From Planococcus sp. APC 4015 (GTDB lineage Bacteria > Actinomycetota > Actinomycetes > Actinomycetales > Microbacteriaceae): 64,000 nt of DNA. Position numbers and translations under genes: made by a program. Positions 11,198-22,925 of the stretch are shown piece by piece. Within the stretch, counting starts at the first letter, position 1; each line of letters opens with the position of its first letter. The stretch is from the NCBI GenBank assembly GCA_030407505.1, contig JASDDH010000001.1:206341-270340 (forward strand). Direction: 5' to 3'. The notes beneath the pieces are model-generated. The model was not told where the DNA came from. It was given only the letters and a program-made list of their open reading frames with translations, and searched no databases.

Positions 11198-12295
11198 TCA
11201 GGCGTCGACGGGCACAGCCGAGACCGTGCGGTCGATCGTGAACTGCCCCACCACCCGCGTGCCGTCGTAGATCACGGCGGTCTGGCCGGTCGCGACGCCG
11301 TCGAACGGAGTCTCGGGCACGACCGTGAGCAGGCCGTCGACGAGCGTCGCCCGCGCGGGCACGGGGTCGGCATGGGCGCGGATCTGCACGTGGCAGTCGA
11401 ACGCGGCCGTCGACGGCGGTCGTCCCGCCCAGGAGTACCGCTCCCCCGCGATCTCGGCGGTGGCGAGGGCCTCCTTCGGGCCGACGACGACGGTGTTCGA
11501 CACGGGTCTGATCTCGAGCACGAACCGGGGCTTGCCGTCCGAGGCGGGAACGCCGAGCTGCAGACCGCGGCGCTGCCCGATCGTGAACGCGTGCGCGCCT
11601 TCATGCGACCCGATGACAACGCCCGAGCGGTCGATGACGTCGCCGGTCTCGGCGCCGACCCGCTCGGCGAGCCAGCCGCGCGTGTCGCCGTCGGGGATGA
11701 AGCAGATGTCGTGGCTGTCGGGCTTCTGCGCCACCGAGAGCCCCCGGGCCTCGGCCTCGGCGCGAACCAGCGCCTTGGACGGCGTCGAGCCGAGGGGGAA
11801 GTACGTGTGCGCGATCTGCTCGGCGTCGAGCACTCCGAGCACGTAGGACTGGTCCTTGGCCGCATCCGAAGCACGATGCAGCTCGAGCCCCTCGGGACTG
11901 TCGACGAGCGTCGCGTAGTGGCCGGTGCAGACCGCGTCGAACCCGAGCTCGACAGCCCGTTCGAGCAGGGCCTGGAACTTGATCTTCTCGTTGCACCGCA
12001 TGCACGGGTTCGGGGTGCGTCCGGCGCGGTACTCCGAGATGAAGTCCTCGATGACGTCGTCGCGGAACCGCTCCGAGAAGTCCCAGACGTAGAACGGGAT
12101 GCCGAGCACGTCGGCCGCCCGGCGGGCGTCCATCGCGTCCTCGATCGTGCAGCAGCCGCGGCTGCCGGTGCGGAGCGTCCCGCCGGCCCGCGACAGCGCG
12201 AGGTGCACTCCGACGGCGTCGTGACCAGCCTCGACCGCACGCGCCGCCGCGACGGCGGAGTCCACTCCACCGCTCATGGCCGCCAGGATTCGCAT
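11198..12295 (-). CDS. mnmA: tRNA-specific 2-thiouridylase
   Basis: A 365-residue MnmA. The PP-loop SGGVDS is at residues 8-13, the CNEKIKF motif carries the first catalytic cysteine (C101), and [11 protein letters not shown] carries the second (C198). It uses ATP and persulfide sulfur to make 2-thiouridine at wobble position 34 of Lys, Glu and Gln tRNAs. The cysteine desulfurase gene immediately upstream is its likely sulfur source. ATG 12295 lies 6 bases after TAGACT, so mnmA may also have its own leaderless transcript. Confidence 0.96.
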   Translation of the reverse strand: MRILAAMSGGVDSAVAAARAVEAGHDAVGVHLALSRAGGTLRTGSRGCCTIEDAMDARRAADVLGIPFYVWDFSERFRDDVIEDFISEYRAGRTPNPCMRCNEKIKFQALLERAVELGFDAVCTGHYATLVDSPEGLELHRASDAAKDQSYVLGVLDAEQIAHTYFPLGSTPSKALVRAEAEARGLSVAQKPDSHDICFIPDGDTRGWLAERVGAETGDVIDRSGVVIGSHEGAHAFTIGQRRGLQLGVPASDGKPRFVLEIRPVSNTVVVGPKEALATAEIAGERYSWAGRPPSTAAFDCHVQIRAHADPVPARATLVDGLLTVVPETPFDGVATGQTAVIYDGTRVVGQFTIDRTVSAVPVDA

Positions 12296-12301
12296 CGTCC
12301 C

Positions 12302-12307
12302 AGTCTA
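12302..12307 (-). promoter_or_regulatory. -10 box (TAGACT) of mnmA
   Basis: TAGACT with exactly 6 bases to ATG 12295. It lies in the 45-base gap after the cysteine desulfurase gene, so it may be an internal promoter. Confidence 0.5.
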
Positions 12308-12340
12308 CGAGGGGGTGTCCTGTACGGTCTCCGGATGCCG

Positions 12341-13504
12341 TCAGCGGGCTGCGCGGGCGCGCTCCACGACGGGGGGCAGCGCCGCGAGCAGCGCGTCGAC
12401 GTCGGAGTGGGTCGACGTGCGGCCCAGCGTGAACCGCAGGACTTCGCGCGCGTCGGTCGCGGATCGTCCGAGGGCGAGCACGACGTGAGACGGCTCGGGC
12501 ACCCCCGCCTGGCAGGCCGACCCGGTCGAGGCGGCGATCCCCCGCTGATCGAGCAGGAACAGGAGGGTCTCGCCCGCGGCGCCCGGGAAGAGCACGTGGG
12601 CGTTTCCGGGCAGGCGATCATGCGGGTCGCCGAGAAGCTCCGCGCCCGGCACGGTCGACAGGACTCCGCTCACGAGCTCGTCCCGCAGCGCCGCGAGTCG
12701 CGCGGCCTCGCGTTCGCGCTCGACCTCTGCCAGCTCGGCCGCGACGGCGAACGCCGCCGCCCCGGCGACGTCCTGCGTGCCGGCGCGCAGGCGACGCTGC
12801 TGACCCCCGCCGTGGACGACCGGCACGAGGGCCGCGGTCCGCGCGGCCACGAGGGCGCCGACGCCCACGGGCCCGCCGACTTTGTGGGCCGAGACGCTGA
12901 GAGCGACGAGGCCGGTCGCGGGTGCGGCATCCGCCCGCCAGGAACGGAACGACATCGGAAGGTGGCCGAAAGCCGACACCGCGTCGAGATGGAGAGGCAC
13001 GCCCGCCTCGGACGAAGCGCGCGCGAGGCCCGGCGCGTCGTTGACGGTGCCGGTCTCGTTGTTCGCCACCAGCGCCGTCGCTGCGGCAGCGCCCTCGACG
13101 GCCGCGCGGAACGACGCGATCGGGATGCGGCCGAGCGGATCGAGCGCGACGGGTCGCACACCCGCTCCCTGGGAAGCCAGCCACTCGACGACGTCGAGGG
13201 TGGCGTGATGCTCGCCGTCCGGCAGCACGATCTCGTTCCGACCCGCACCGCGCGCCCACCACAGTCCCTTGACCGCGAGATTGATCGCCTCGGTGCCGCC
13301 CGAGGTGAAGACCACCTCGATGGGGTCGCAGTCGACCACCGCGGCCACGCGCTCGCGGGACTCCTCCAGCAGGCGACGGGCGGACTGACCCGCTCCGTGG
13401 ATCGACGACGCGTTGCCGACGAGGGCCGAGGCCGCGATCCAGGCCTCGCGTGCTTCGTGACGCAGCGGGGTGGTCGCGGCGTGATCGAGGTAGACCGTCG
13501 TCAT
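12341..13504 (-). CDS. Cysteine desulfurase family protein
   Basis: A 387-residue class V aminotransferase fold. The PLP lysine is K208 in SVSAHKVGG, HH at residues 99-100 is the conserved histidine pair, and the persulfide-forming cysteine C331 is in STGSACQAG. The compact active loop is of the NifS/IscS type with Cys present. It takes sulfur from cysteine for tRNA thiolation, and perhaps for Fe-S clusters; the position before mnmA favours the first role. ATG 13504 has an upstream GGGGGAG ribosome binding site. It is divergent from the debranching enzyme gene. Confidence 0.92.
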   Translation of the reverse strand: MTTVYLDHAATTPLRHEAREAWIAASALVGNASSIHGAGQSARRLLEESRERVAAVVDCDPIEVVFTSGGTEAINLAVKGLWWARGAGRNEIVLPDGEHHATLDVVEWLASQGAGVRPVALDPLGRIPIASFRAAVEGAAAATALVANNETGTVNDAPGLARASSEAGVPLHLDAVSAFGHLPMSFRSWRADAAPATGLVALSVSAHKVGGPVGVGALVAARTAALVPVVHGGGQQRRLRAGTQDVAGAAAFAVAAELAEVEREREAARLAALRDELVSGVLSTVPGAELLGDPHDRLPGNAHVLFPGAAGETLLFLLDQRGIAASTGSACQAGVPEPSHVVLALGRSATDAREVLRFTLGRTSTHSDVDALLAALPPVVERARAAR

Positions 13505-13545
13505 CGCTCCCCCGTCGGCGTAACTAGCAGGACCCGCGGCCTTAC

Positions 13546-13551
13546 TACTCT
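13546..13551 (+). promoter_or_regulatory. -10 box (TACTCT) of the glgX-like gene
   Basis: TACTCT lies 7 bases before ATG 13559. An AGGA in the short spacer could be a weak ribosome binding site, but the distance fits a leaderless start. Confidence 0.4.
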
Positions 13552-13558
13552 AGGACGC

Positions 13559-15646
13559 ATGCTCAGCCCGGAATCCCCGAGCGCCGTCGCACCCGTGCCC
13601 GGTCTGCTCAGTCCCGATCTCGACGACCTCGGCGTCACGCTCGGGCACGACGGCGGAACACTGCGTGTGTGGTCGGGCACCGCCGGCGCGGTCGATCTCG
13701 TGATCTTCGACGGCACCGACCTCGACTGGATCACCGACGAGCTTCCGCTCGCCCCGGTCGGCGGGGGCGTGTGGAGCGTGACGACGCCGTTGCTGCATCC
13801 GGGTGTGCGCTACGCGCTGCGCGTCGACGGCCCGCACGCCCCCGGCAACACCTTCAATCGGGGCACGCTGCTGGTCGAACCGTACGCGAAGGGGCTCGTC
13901 AGCGGAGGGTACGAGGACTGGCGCTCCGTGGTCGTCGACGGCTCCTTCGACTGGGGCGGCGTGCGCAAGCCGAACATCCCGCTGGACCGGACGGTGATCT
14001 ACGAGGGACACCTGAAGGGACTGACGAAGCGGCATCCGGATGTACCGCCGAAACTGCACGGCACTTACGCGGGCCTCGGGCACCCCGCGATGATCGAGCA
14101 CCTGAAGACCCTCGGGGTCACCAGCGTCGAGCTGCTGCCGATCCACGCCTTCGCCACCGAGCCCCGCCTGCTGCAGCACGGGCTCGCGAACTACTGGGGC
14201 TACAACACCGTCAACTTCTTCAGCCCGCACGCGGCGTACGCCACCGAGGACGCCCGCCGCGAAGGCCCCGAAGCCGTGCTGCGCGAGTTCAAGGGCATGG
14301 TCCGACTGCTGCACGAGGCGGGTCTCGAGGTCATCCTCGACGTCGTCTACAACCACACGTCCGAAGAGGGCATCGGCGGACCACGAACGAGCCTGCGCGG
14401 CATCGACAACCGCGGCTACTACCGCCAGCAGGACGACGGCGCCTACATCGACGTGACCGGATGCGGGAACTCGGTGAACACGGCGACGGATGCCGCGGCC
14501 CGCCTGATCCTGGATTCGCTTCGCTACTGGGCGAACGAGGTGCAGATCGACGGCTTCCGGTTCGATCTGGCCACGACGCTCGGGCGCGACGGCGCCCACG
14601 CCTTCACCCCTGATCACCCCCTGCTGAAGGCCATCATGGACGATCCCGCGCTCGCGGACGTCAAGAAGATCGCCGAACCGTGGGACGTCGGCATGGGCGG
14701 CTGGCAGACCGGCAACTTCGGCGACGGCTGGCACGAGTGGAACGACCGCTACCGCGACCGCGTGCGCAACTTCTGGCTGAGCGACGTGGACTACGCGCGC
14801 CGCGCTTCGTCCGCTCCGGTGGGCATCGGCGGGTTCGCCACCCGCCTCGCCGGTTCGTCCAACACCTTCACCGCCGAGCGGGGGCCGCTCGCGAGCATCA
14901 ACTTCGTCACCGCGCACGACGGTTTCACGATGCGCGACCTCGTGTCGTACGACGTCAAGCACAACCTCGGCAACGGCGAGCAGAACCGCGACGGCGCCGA
15001 CACGAACCGATCGTTCAACCACGGAGCCGAGGGACCCACCGCGGACGAGGGGATCCTCGCGACCCGCCGCAAGGCGATCCGCAACCTGCTGGGCACGCTG
15101 CTGCTGTCCGCCGGCATCCCGATGCTCACCGCCGGTGATGAGTTCGGACGCACCCAGCGCGGCAACAACAACGCCTACTGCCATGACTCGCCCCTGACCT
15201 GGCTGTCGTGGCAGCACGCGCCCTGGCAGCTCGAGCTGAGAGACCACGTGCAGCGGCTGCTCGAACTGCGGCGGGAGAACCCGGCGCTGCGCCCCTCACA
15301 CTTCGCGCGCCTCGGCGAGCACATCCCGTCGGCCTCGGTGATGGAGTGGTACGACGAGCACGGACAGACCATGTCGGGCGATCGGTGGAACAACCCCGAG
15401 CACCGCACGCTGCAGTATGTGGCCGTCTCGACGCCCGAGCTCGAGGAGCCCAACCGCATCCTGCTGATGGTGCACGGCAACGAGCGCCCGACCTCCGTGA
15501 CGCTGCCCGAGATCGACGGCGTCACCCGCTACGTCTCGCTGTGGTCCAGTGCCGACGAAGCGCCGACGGACGAGCGACTCGAGTACGCGCCGGGAGACGT
15601 CGTGCCCCTCGTCGGCACGTCGATGCACCTGTTCCGCGCACACTGA
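13559..15646 (+). CDS. glgX: Glycogen debranching enzyme GlgX-like (first paralog)
   Basis: A 695-residue GH13 isoamylase-type protein. It has an N-terminal CBM48-like beta domain (residues 1-130), then the barrel with VIYEGHLKGLTKRHP, the nucleophile Asp in GFRFDLATTL, the acid/base Glu in IAEPWDVG, and the HDGFTMRDLVSYD motif. It would cleave alpha-1,6 branches of glycogen or maltodextrin. ATG 13559 is chosen from the promoter-like TACTCT 7 bases upstream and the CBM48 start. It is the first gene of a glucan cluster with glgE and glgB, and differs in sequence from the second GlgX at 43676-45886. Confidence 0.92.
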   Translation: MLSPESPSAVAPVPGLLSPDLDDLGVTLGHDGGTLRVWSGTAGAVDLVIFDGTDLDWITDELPLAPVGGGVWSVTTPLLHPGVRYALRVDGPHAPGNTFNRGTLLVEPYAKGLVSGGYEDWRSVVVDGSFDWGGVRKPNIPLDRTVIYEGHLKGLTKRHPDVPPKLHGTYAGLGHPAMIEHLKTLGVTSVELLPIHAFATEPRLLQHGLANYWGYNTVNFFSPHAAYATEDARREGPEAVLREFKGMVRLLHEAGLEVILDVVYNHTSEEGIGGPRTSLRGIDNRGYYRQQDDGAYIDVTGCGNSVNTATDAAARLILDSLRYWANEVQIDGFRFDLATTLGRDGAHAFTPDHPLLKAIMDDPALADVKKIAEPWDVGMGGWQTGNFGDGWHEWNDRYRDRVRNFWLSDVDYARRASSAPVGIGGFATRLAGSSNTFTAERGPLASINFVTAHDGFTMRDLVSYDVKHNLGNGEQNRDGADTNRSFNHGAEGPTADEGILATRRKAIRNLLGTLLLSAGIPMLTAGDEFGRTQRGNNNAYCHDSPLTWLSWQHAPWQLELRDHVQRLLELRRENPALRPSHFARLGEHIPSASVMEWYDEHGQTMSGDRWNNPEHRTLQYVAVSTPELEEPNRILLMVHGNERPTSVTLPEIDGVTRYVSLWSSADEAPTDERLEYAPGDVVPLVGTSMHLFRAH

Positions 15647-15706
15647 CGGTTCTTCGCAGACGGACGCGCCAGAGTCAACCTCCTGTCGTTGATCGAGGGA
15701 GGCCGG

Positions 15707-15712
15707 TAGGTT
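15707..15712 (+). promoter_or_regulatory. -10 box (TAGGTT) of glgE
   Basis: TAGGTT with exactly 6 bases to GTG 15719. This supports GTG 15719 as the glgE start and implies that glgEB can be transcribed separately from the upstream debranching gene. Confidence 0.5.
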
Positions 15713-15718
15713 CGTCAC

Positions 15719-17799
<2,081 letters not shown>

Positions 17800-17803
<4 letters not shown>

Positions 17804-19977
17804 CGCACGACGACCGCACACTCGACACCGTTGCCACCGGGTCGTACCACGACCCGCACAGCGTGCTGGGACTGCATCGCGGCACCGACGCCGCAGGTGA
17901 CGACGAATGGACCGTACGGGCCCGACGACCGCTGGCGCAGAGCGTCACCGCCGTCTTCGCCGACGGCACCCGCGTTCCCCTCGAACACGTGCGGAGCGGC
18001 GTCTGGGAAGGCAGCCGCTCGGGTTCCGCCGGACGCTACGAGCTGTTCACGACTTACGAAGACGGTTCGGACTTCACCGCGGACGACCCGTACCGGCATG
18101 TCCCGTCGGTCGGCGAGCTCGACCTGCACCTCATCACCGAGGGGCGCCACGAAGAGCTGTGGCGGGTCCTGGGTTCGCATGTGCGGACGCTCGACGGATC
18201 GGCCGGAGTGTCGTTCGCAGTGTGGGCTCCCAACGCCCAGGCCGTGCGGGTCGTGGGCGACTTCAACGGCTGGGACGGCCAGGGGCACTCGATGCGCTCC
18301 ATGGGTGGCAGCGGGGTGTGGGAGATCTTCGTCCCGTCCGCGGGCCTCGGCACCGCCTACAAGTACGAGCTGCTGACGCAGGACGGGCACTGGATCCTCA
18401 AGGCCGACCCGATGGCGCGGTTCGCCGAAGTGCCGCCGGGAACGGCATCCGTCGTCACGAAGGCCACGCACTCCTGGCAGGACGACGAGTGGATGACGGC
18501 CCGCGCGACCGCCACCCCGCTCTCGCAGCCGATGTCGATCTACGAGGTGCACCTCGGCTCATGGCGCGTCGGACTGTCGTACCGTGACGCCGCCGACGCC
18601 CTGATCGACTACGTCACCTCCCAGGGCTTCACGCACATCGAGTTCATGCCGCTCGCCGAGCATCCGTTCGGCGGCTCGTGGGGCTACCAGGTCACGGGCT
18701 ACTACGCCCCGACCAGCCGGTTCGGCGAGCCCGACGACCTGCGCTACCTCATCGACCGCATCCACCAGGCCGGCATCGGCGTGATCATGGACTGGGTTCC
18801 CGGTCATTTCCCGAAGGATGCCTTCGCCCTGGCCCGCTTCGACGGCGCGGCGCTCTACGAGCACCCCGATCCGAACCGCGGCGAGCACAAGGACTGGGGC
18901 ACGCTGATCTTCGACTACGGTCGCCGCGAGGTGCGCAACTTCCTCGTCGCGAACGCGCTGTACTGGTTCGAGGAGTTCCACGTCGACGGACTGCGCGTCG
19001 ACGCGGTGGCCTCGATGCTGTACCTCGACTACTCCCGCGAAGCCGGCGAGTGGACCCCGAACGTGCACGGTGGCCGCGAGAACCTCGAGGCGATCTCGTT
19101 CCTGCAGGAGGTCAACGCGACGGCGTACAAGCGGTACCCCGGCATCGCGATGATGGCCGAGGAGTCCACGAGCTTCCCGGGCGTCACGGCGCCCACGAGC
19201 CAGGCCGGCCTCGGCTTCGGCTTCAAGTGGAACATGGGCTGGATGAACGACTCGCTCCAGTACATCAAGCGCGACCCGATGTACCGATCGCACCACGAGG
19301 GCGAGCTCTCGTTCTCGTTCGTGTACGCCTTCACCGAGAATTTCGTCCTGCCGATCAGCCACGACGAGGTCGTGCACGGCAAGGGCAGTCTGTTCGGGCG
19401 CATGCCCGGCGACCACTGGCAGAAGCTCGCCAACATGCGCGCCTTCCTGGCCTACATGTGGGGACACCCGGGCAAGCAGCTCCTGTTCATGGGTCAGGAG
19501 TTCGGCCAGATGTCCGAGTGGTCGGAGGGCCGTGAACTCGACTGGTGGATGCTGGACCAGCCGTCCCACGCGCAGCTCCAGTCGTTCGTCGCCTCGCTCA
19601 ACCGCGCGTACACCGAGCACTCGGCGCTCTGGTCTCGTGAGAGCGACGGCGCCGCCTTCTCCCGACTGGGCGCTCCGAGCTGGAACCCGAACGTCATCGC
19701 CTTCGCCCGTCGCGACTTCCACGGCAACACGGTCGCCGTCGTCTGCAACTTCTCGGGCGTGCCCATCCACGGGCTCGAGCTGGATCTGCCCGAGACGGGT
19801 GTCTGGCACGAGTTCCTCAACTCCGACGCGCAGGAGTTCGGCGGATCAGGTGTCGGCAACCACGGCGTCGTCCACGCCGGCGACGGTGGCCGGGCGTCGC
19901 TGACGGTTCCGCCGCTGGGAGTGCTCTGGCTGCGTCACGAGACGCAGGCGCACATCCCCTCACCCACGCAGGGCTAG
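17800..19977 (+). CDS. glgB: 1,4-alpha-glucan branching enzyme
   Basis: A 725-residue GlgB with two N-terminal beta domains, the second a CBM48 (GVSFAVWAPNAQAVRVVGDFNGWDG is split over about residues 132-156), and a GH13_9 barrel. The nucleophile D401 is in DGLRVDAVASMLY, the acid Glu is in AEESTSFPGVT, and the HDEVVHGKGS motif is present. It makes alpha-1,6 branches on the glucan grown by GlgE. Translation is coupled to glgE by the ATGA overlap. The gene ends at a convergent junction with a TTCG-loop hairpin. Confidence 0.97.
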
Positions 19978-19993
19978 CCTTCGGGCGCTGGCC
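19972..19993. terminator. Bidirectional hairpin with TTCG loop
   Basis: GGCTAG pairs with CTGGCC (one G-T), and the inner CC pairs with GG around a TTCG tetraloop, with two bulged bases on one side. It spans the glgB stop and lies just beyond the end of the convergent thioredoxin gene, so it could end transcripts from both sides. Confidence 0.55.
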
Positions 19994-19996
19994 GCC

Positions 19997-20935
19997 TCAG
20001 AACAGCAGCGACGAGAGGCGGCCTCGAGCGCGGATGACGCGCGCGTCGTCGTCGCCGACGAGACCGAACAGCTCCAGCAGGCGCTCGCGCACGGGGCCGC
20101 GCTCGTCGGACGGCAGCGCGGCGAAGAGGTCGAGGAGGCGCTCGAAAGCGTCGTCGACGTGTCCTCCGGAGACGTCGAGGTCGGCCACGGCGAACTGTGC
20201 GGACGGATCGTGCGGAGCTGCCGCGGCAGCCGCACGCGCCGCCTGCAGGTCGAGTCCCTGGACGCGGTCGAGCAGCCGCACCTGGCTGAGCCCGGCGCGG
20301 GCGTCGGCGTCGCGCGGGCTCTCGGCGAGAGCCTTCTCGTACGCGGCGATCGCCCGGGGGTAGTCGCCCTCCTCGATCGCGGCATACGCCTCGGCGTGCA
20401 GCGGGGGAAGCGGAGGTTCGACCGGCTCGGCGGCGGGCTCTGCATCCGCGTCAGCGGGGACGGCACCCGTCACACCCTGCTGCGCCGCGAGCTGCAGGAG
20501 CTGGGCGAAGACCTCGCGCACCTGCTGCTCGGGCACCGCGCCGGTGAACAGCGGCACGGGCTGCCCGCCCACGAGCGCGACGACCATGGGGATGGACTGC
20601 GCGCGGAACGCCTGCGCGAGCTGCGGATTGGCGTCGACGTCGACCTTGGCGAGCACGAGGCGGCCCGCCAGCTCGGTGACGACCTTCTCGAGCACCGGGC
20701 TGAGCTGCTTGCACGGCCCGCACCATTCGGCCCACAGGTCGATGACGACGGGAACCGTGCGCGAGAGTTCGAGAACCTGCGGGAACGTCTCGTCGGTGAC
20801 GTCGAAGACCAGCGACGGCCCGGAGCCGGGCTCTCCCGCGGGCGCGGAAGGCGCGGCCGGGGCGACCGGACGGTTGCGCAGGGACGACAGGTCGACGGCG
20901 CCGCGCAGTGCGGCGGCCGGGGTGGGAGTGCTCAA
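19997..20935 (-). CDS. Thioredoxin-TPR protein (YbbN/CnoX-like)
   Basis: A 312-residue protein. The thioredoxin domain (about residues 40-145) has an intact WCGPC at 71-75, and the C-terminal half is a TPR-like helical array (LHAEAYAAIEEGDYPRAIA and following). The layout matches the CnoX/YbbN family of chaperone-linked thioredoxins. The start is TTG 20935, embedded in the stop of the upstream gene (TTGA overlap), because no ATG or GTG precedes the first conserved residues in frame. It is therefore coupled to the membrane protein gene. It should be cytoplasmic. Confidence 0.85.
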   Translation of the reverse strand: MSTPTPAAALRGAVDLSSLRNRPVAPAAPSAPAGEPGSGPSLVFDVTDETFPQVLELSRTVPVVIDLWAEWCGPCKQLSPVLEKVVTELAGRLVLAKVDVDANPQLAQAFRAQSIPMVVALVGGQPVPLFTGAVPEQQVREVFAQLLQLAAQQGVTGAVPADADAEPAAEPVEPPLPPLHAEAYAAIEEGDYPRAIAAYEKALAESPRDADARAGLSQVRLLDRVQGLDLQAARAAAAAAPHDPSAQFAVADLDVSGGHVDDAFERLLDLFAALPSDERGPVRERLLELFGLVGDDDARVIRARGRLSSLLF

Positions 20936-22806
20936 CTGATCACCTTCGCGTCGAGGATGGCGGAACCGTAGCCGAGGAGTCGGATCTTCTCGGTCGATCC
21001 CTGGCCGGGAACATAGAAGAACAGCTGGTCGCCGTACGTGGTCGTGAAACCGGTGGAGGACTGCTCGGCGCCCGAGAGGGTCTTGACCGTGGGATTGGTC
21101 TCGAGCTTGATGACCGCGTCGGAGTTCGTCGGCTTGACCGTGTCGACCTCGTTGATCGTGATCGCGACGATGGCGCCGCTCTCGAGCGTCGCGATCGCGA
21201 ACGGATCCTGCGCTCCCGGAACGGCCTGGAACGTGAGGCTGCCGGTATTGGTCGCCGTCTGGTTGAAGGTGTCGAGGCGTGATTGGCGATCCGCCGCGAT
21301 GCTGGATCGGAACTGGTCGCCGTCGGCCTCGAACAGGCCCGCGTAGCGGCTCGTGTCGCCGTAGTCGACGATGTCGGCGTAGGCGGTGGCCAGTTGCTCG
21401 GGCGGCATGATCAGGAACGGCGAGTCGGGCTGCACCTGCGGCGCTCCGACGTACTCGGCTGCGAGATCGGGCATCAGGGTGTCGGCCTCGAGGCTCGCCT
21501 GATACGAGAGCTTGTAGGGCGACCATGCATCGGCCTGCGTGATGATCATGATGCTCGACGTGTTCGATTCGGCGTCGTCGACGACGGCCATCACCGACCG
21601 GGGCCATTCGTCGTACGCCTGCGGCAGGACGAGCGCCAGCGGCTTCGCGGGGATCGCCGACGGCACCGGGTAGTCGGCGATCGCGCCCCGCAGCTTGTAG
21701 TTGGTCTCGCGAGCGGCCAGCACCGCCCCTTCGAGGCGCGTCGCGGCGAGGGTGGGATCCATCGCGGCATCCGCCTCGGCCGAGGTCTCGGCGATGCGGG
21801 CGAGGATGCGCTCGGCCTGGGCCTTCGTGACGGCGGGTGCCTGCTGTCCTTCGGGGATGATCACGCTCGCGCTGGGCGAGGGCGATGCCGAGTCCAGTGT
21901 CTGCGGCCACGAGTCGGCGGAGCAGCCGGCGAAGAGGAGCGCCGACACCGCGACGGCGGGAACGATCGCGAATGCGCGTCTGCCCCGGTCGAGCGAGCGC
22001 CGCGTCGGTGCCGCCGAGATGACGCCCTTGTCGGACTGCTCGACGGCGAGGTCGATGGGTTCGGTGACGGCGAGCGGCAGGCCCTTGCGGCGGGGCCCGC
22101 GCGAACGGCGTACGTGCCGGATGCCGAGGATGTACAGGAACACGCCGAACGCGAGCACGACGCCACCGGCGACGATGAGCGGACCCGCCCACGGTGTGCT
22201 GTTGTCGATCGACCACGTGATGGAGAGCTCAGCCGGCGCGGGAGCCGTGCCGTCGGTCGCGACCAGCACGCTCATCTCGGCCGGGAGCTGGAAGGGCGCG
22301 ACCAGCACGTCGGTCTGCTGGAACTCGTCGAGCCACAGGTCCGACCCGACCGGGCTGCGGGCGGGCTCGGCCGCCTCATCTGCCGTGGCATCCGGAGCAG
22401 GCGTCGTCGCGGCGGGGTCGGCCTCAGGAGCCTCGGGCTCGACCAGCGTGGTCTGGGCGACGCCGTCCTCCAGCGTCACGCTGTTGTAGGTCGTGTCGGA
22501 GAGCCAGGCGCGCATGTCGGCGGTGCGGCCGTACGCCGCGAAGATCTCGCCGTCGGCCTCTGCGCGCACCGTCTGCGTACCCGGGAGCGAGCCCAGGACG
22601 GCGCCGTCGACCAAGAGGTAGGGAGCGTCTTCTTGGACCGAGACCGAGGTCTCGGTCGTGTCGGGGCCCTGGAAGACGGTGCGCTGGGCGATGCCCGCAC
22701 CGATCAGCACGGCGGCGAGGACGAATGCCGCTACGGCCCACACGAAACGCACGAAGTAACCTCTCCCCGGTCCGCCAGACGGCGCGGCGAACCATCGATC
22801 CGACAT
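20932..22806 (-). CDS. Membrane protein with internal lipobox, unknown function
   Basis: A 624-residue protein that I cannot assign. It has a first membrane segment at about residues 19-41, an extracytoplasmic stretch rich in Ala/Pro/Glu/Thr, a second membrane segment at 206-229, a basic cytoplasmic turn (HVRRSRGPRRKG), then a third hydrophobic segment ending in LLFAGC (C295), which looks like a lipoprotein signal. A long soluble domain of about 330 residues follows. It appears to be a fusion of a membrane protein and a lipoprotein. ATG 22806 is kept although a TAGGCT hexamer lies only 3 bases upstream, so the real start could be downstream. Confidence 0.7.
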   Translation of the reverse strand: MSDRWFAAPSGGPGRGYFVRFVWAVAAFVLAAVLIGAGIAQRTVFQGPDTTETSVSVQEDAPYLLVDGAVLGSLPGTQTVRAEADGEIFAAYGRTADMRAWLSDTTYNSVTLEDGVAQTTLVEPEAPEADPAATTPAPDATADEAAEPARSPVGSDLWLDEFQQTDVLVAPFQLPAEMSVLVATDGTAPAPAELSITWSIDNSTPWAGPLIVAGGVVLAFGVFLYILGIRHVRRSRGPRRKGLPLAVTEPIDLAVEQSDKGVISAAPTRRSLDRGRRAFAIVPAVAVSALLFAGCSADSWPQTLDSASPSPSASVIIPEGQQAPAVTKAQAERILARIAETSAEADAAMDPTLAATRLEGAVLAARETNYKLRGAIADYPVPSAIPAKPLALVLPQAYDEWPRSVMAVVDDAESNTSSIMIITQADAWSPYKLSYQASLEADTLMPDLAAEYVGAPQVQPDSPFLIMPPEQLATAYADIVDYGDTSRYAGLFEADGDQFRSSIAADRQSRLDTFNQTATNTGSLTFQAVPGAQDPFAIATLESGAIVAITINEVDTVKPTNSDAVIKLETNPTVKTLSGAEQSSTGFTTTYGDQLFFYVPGQGSTEKIRLLGYGSAILDAKVIS

Positions 22807-22925
22807 ATCAGCCTAGCGACAAGCGGCTGTGCGTCGCCCGAGAGGGCGCCAATGCCCGGAAGGGCGCGCCGTACTGAGTATTCTGAGCGAATCGATCGGC
22901 GTTCCGCCGGGATTGGCGGAGGCCC

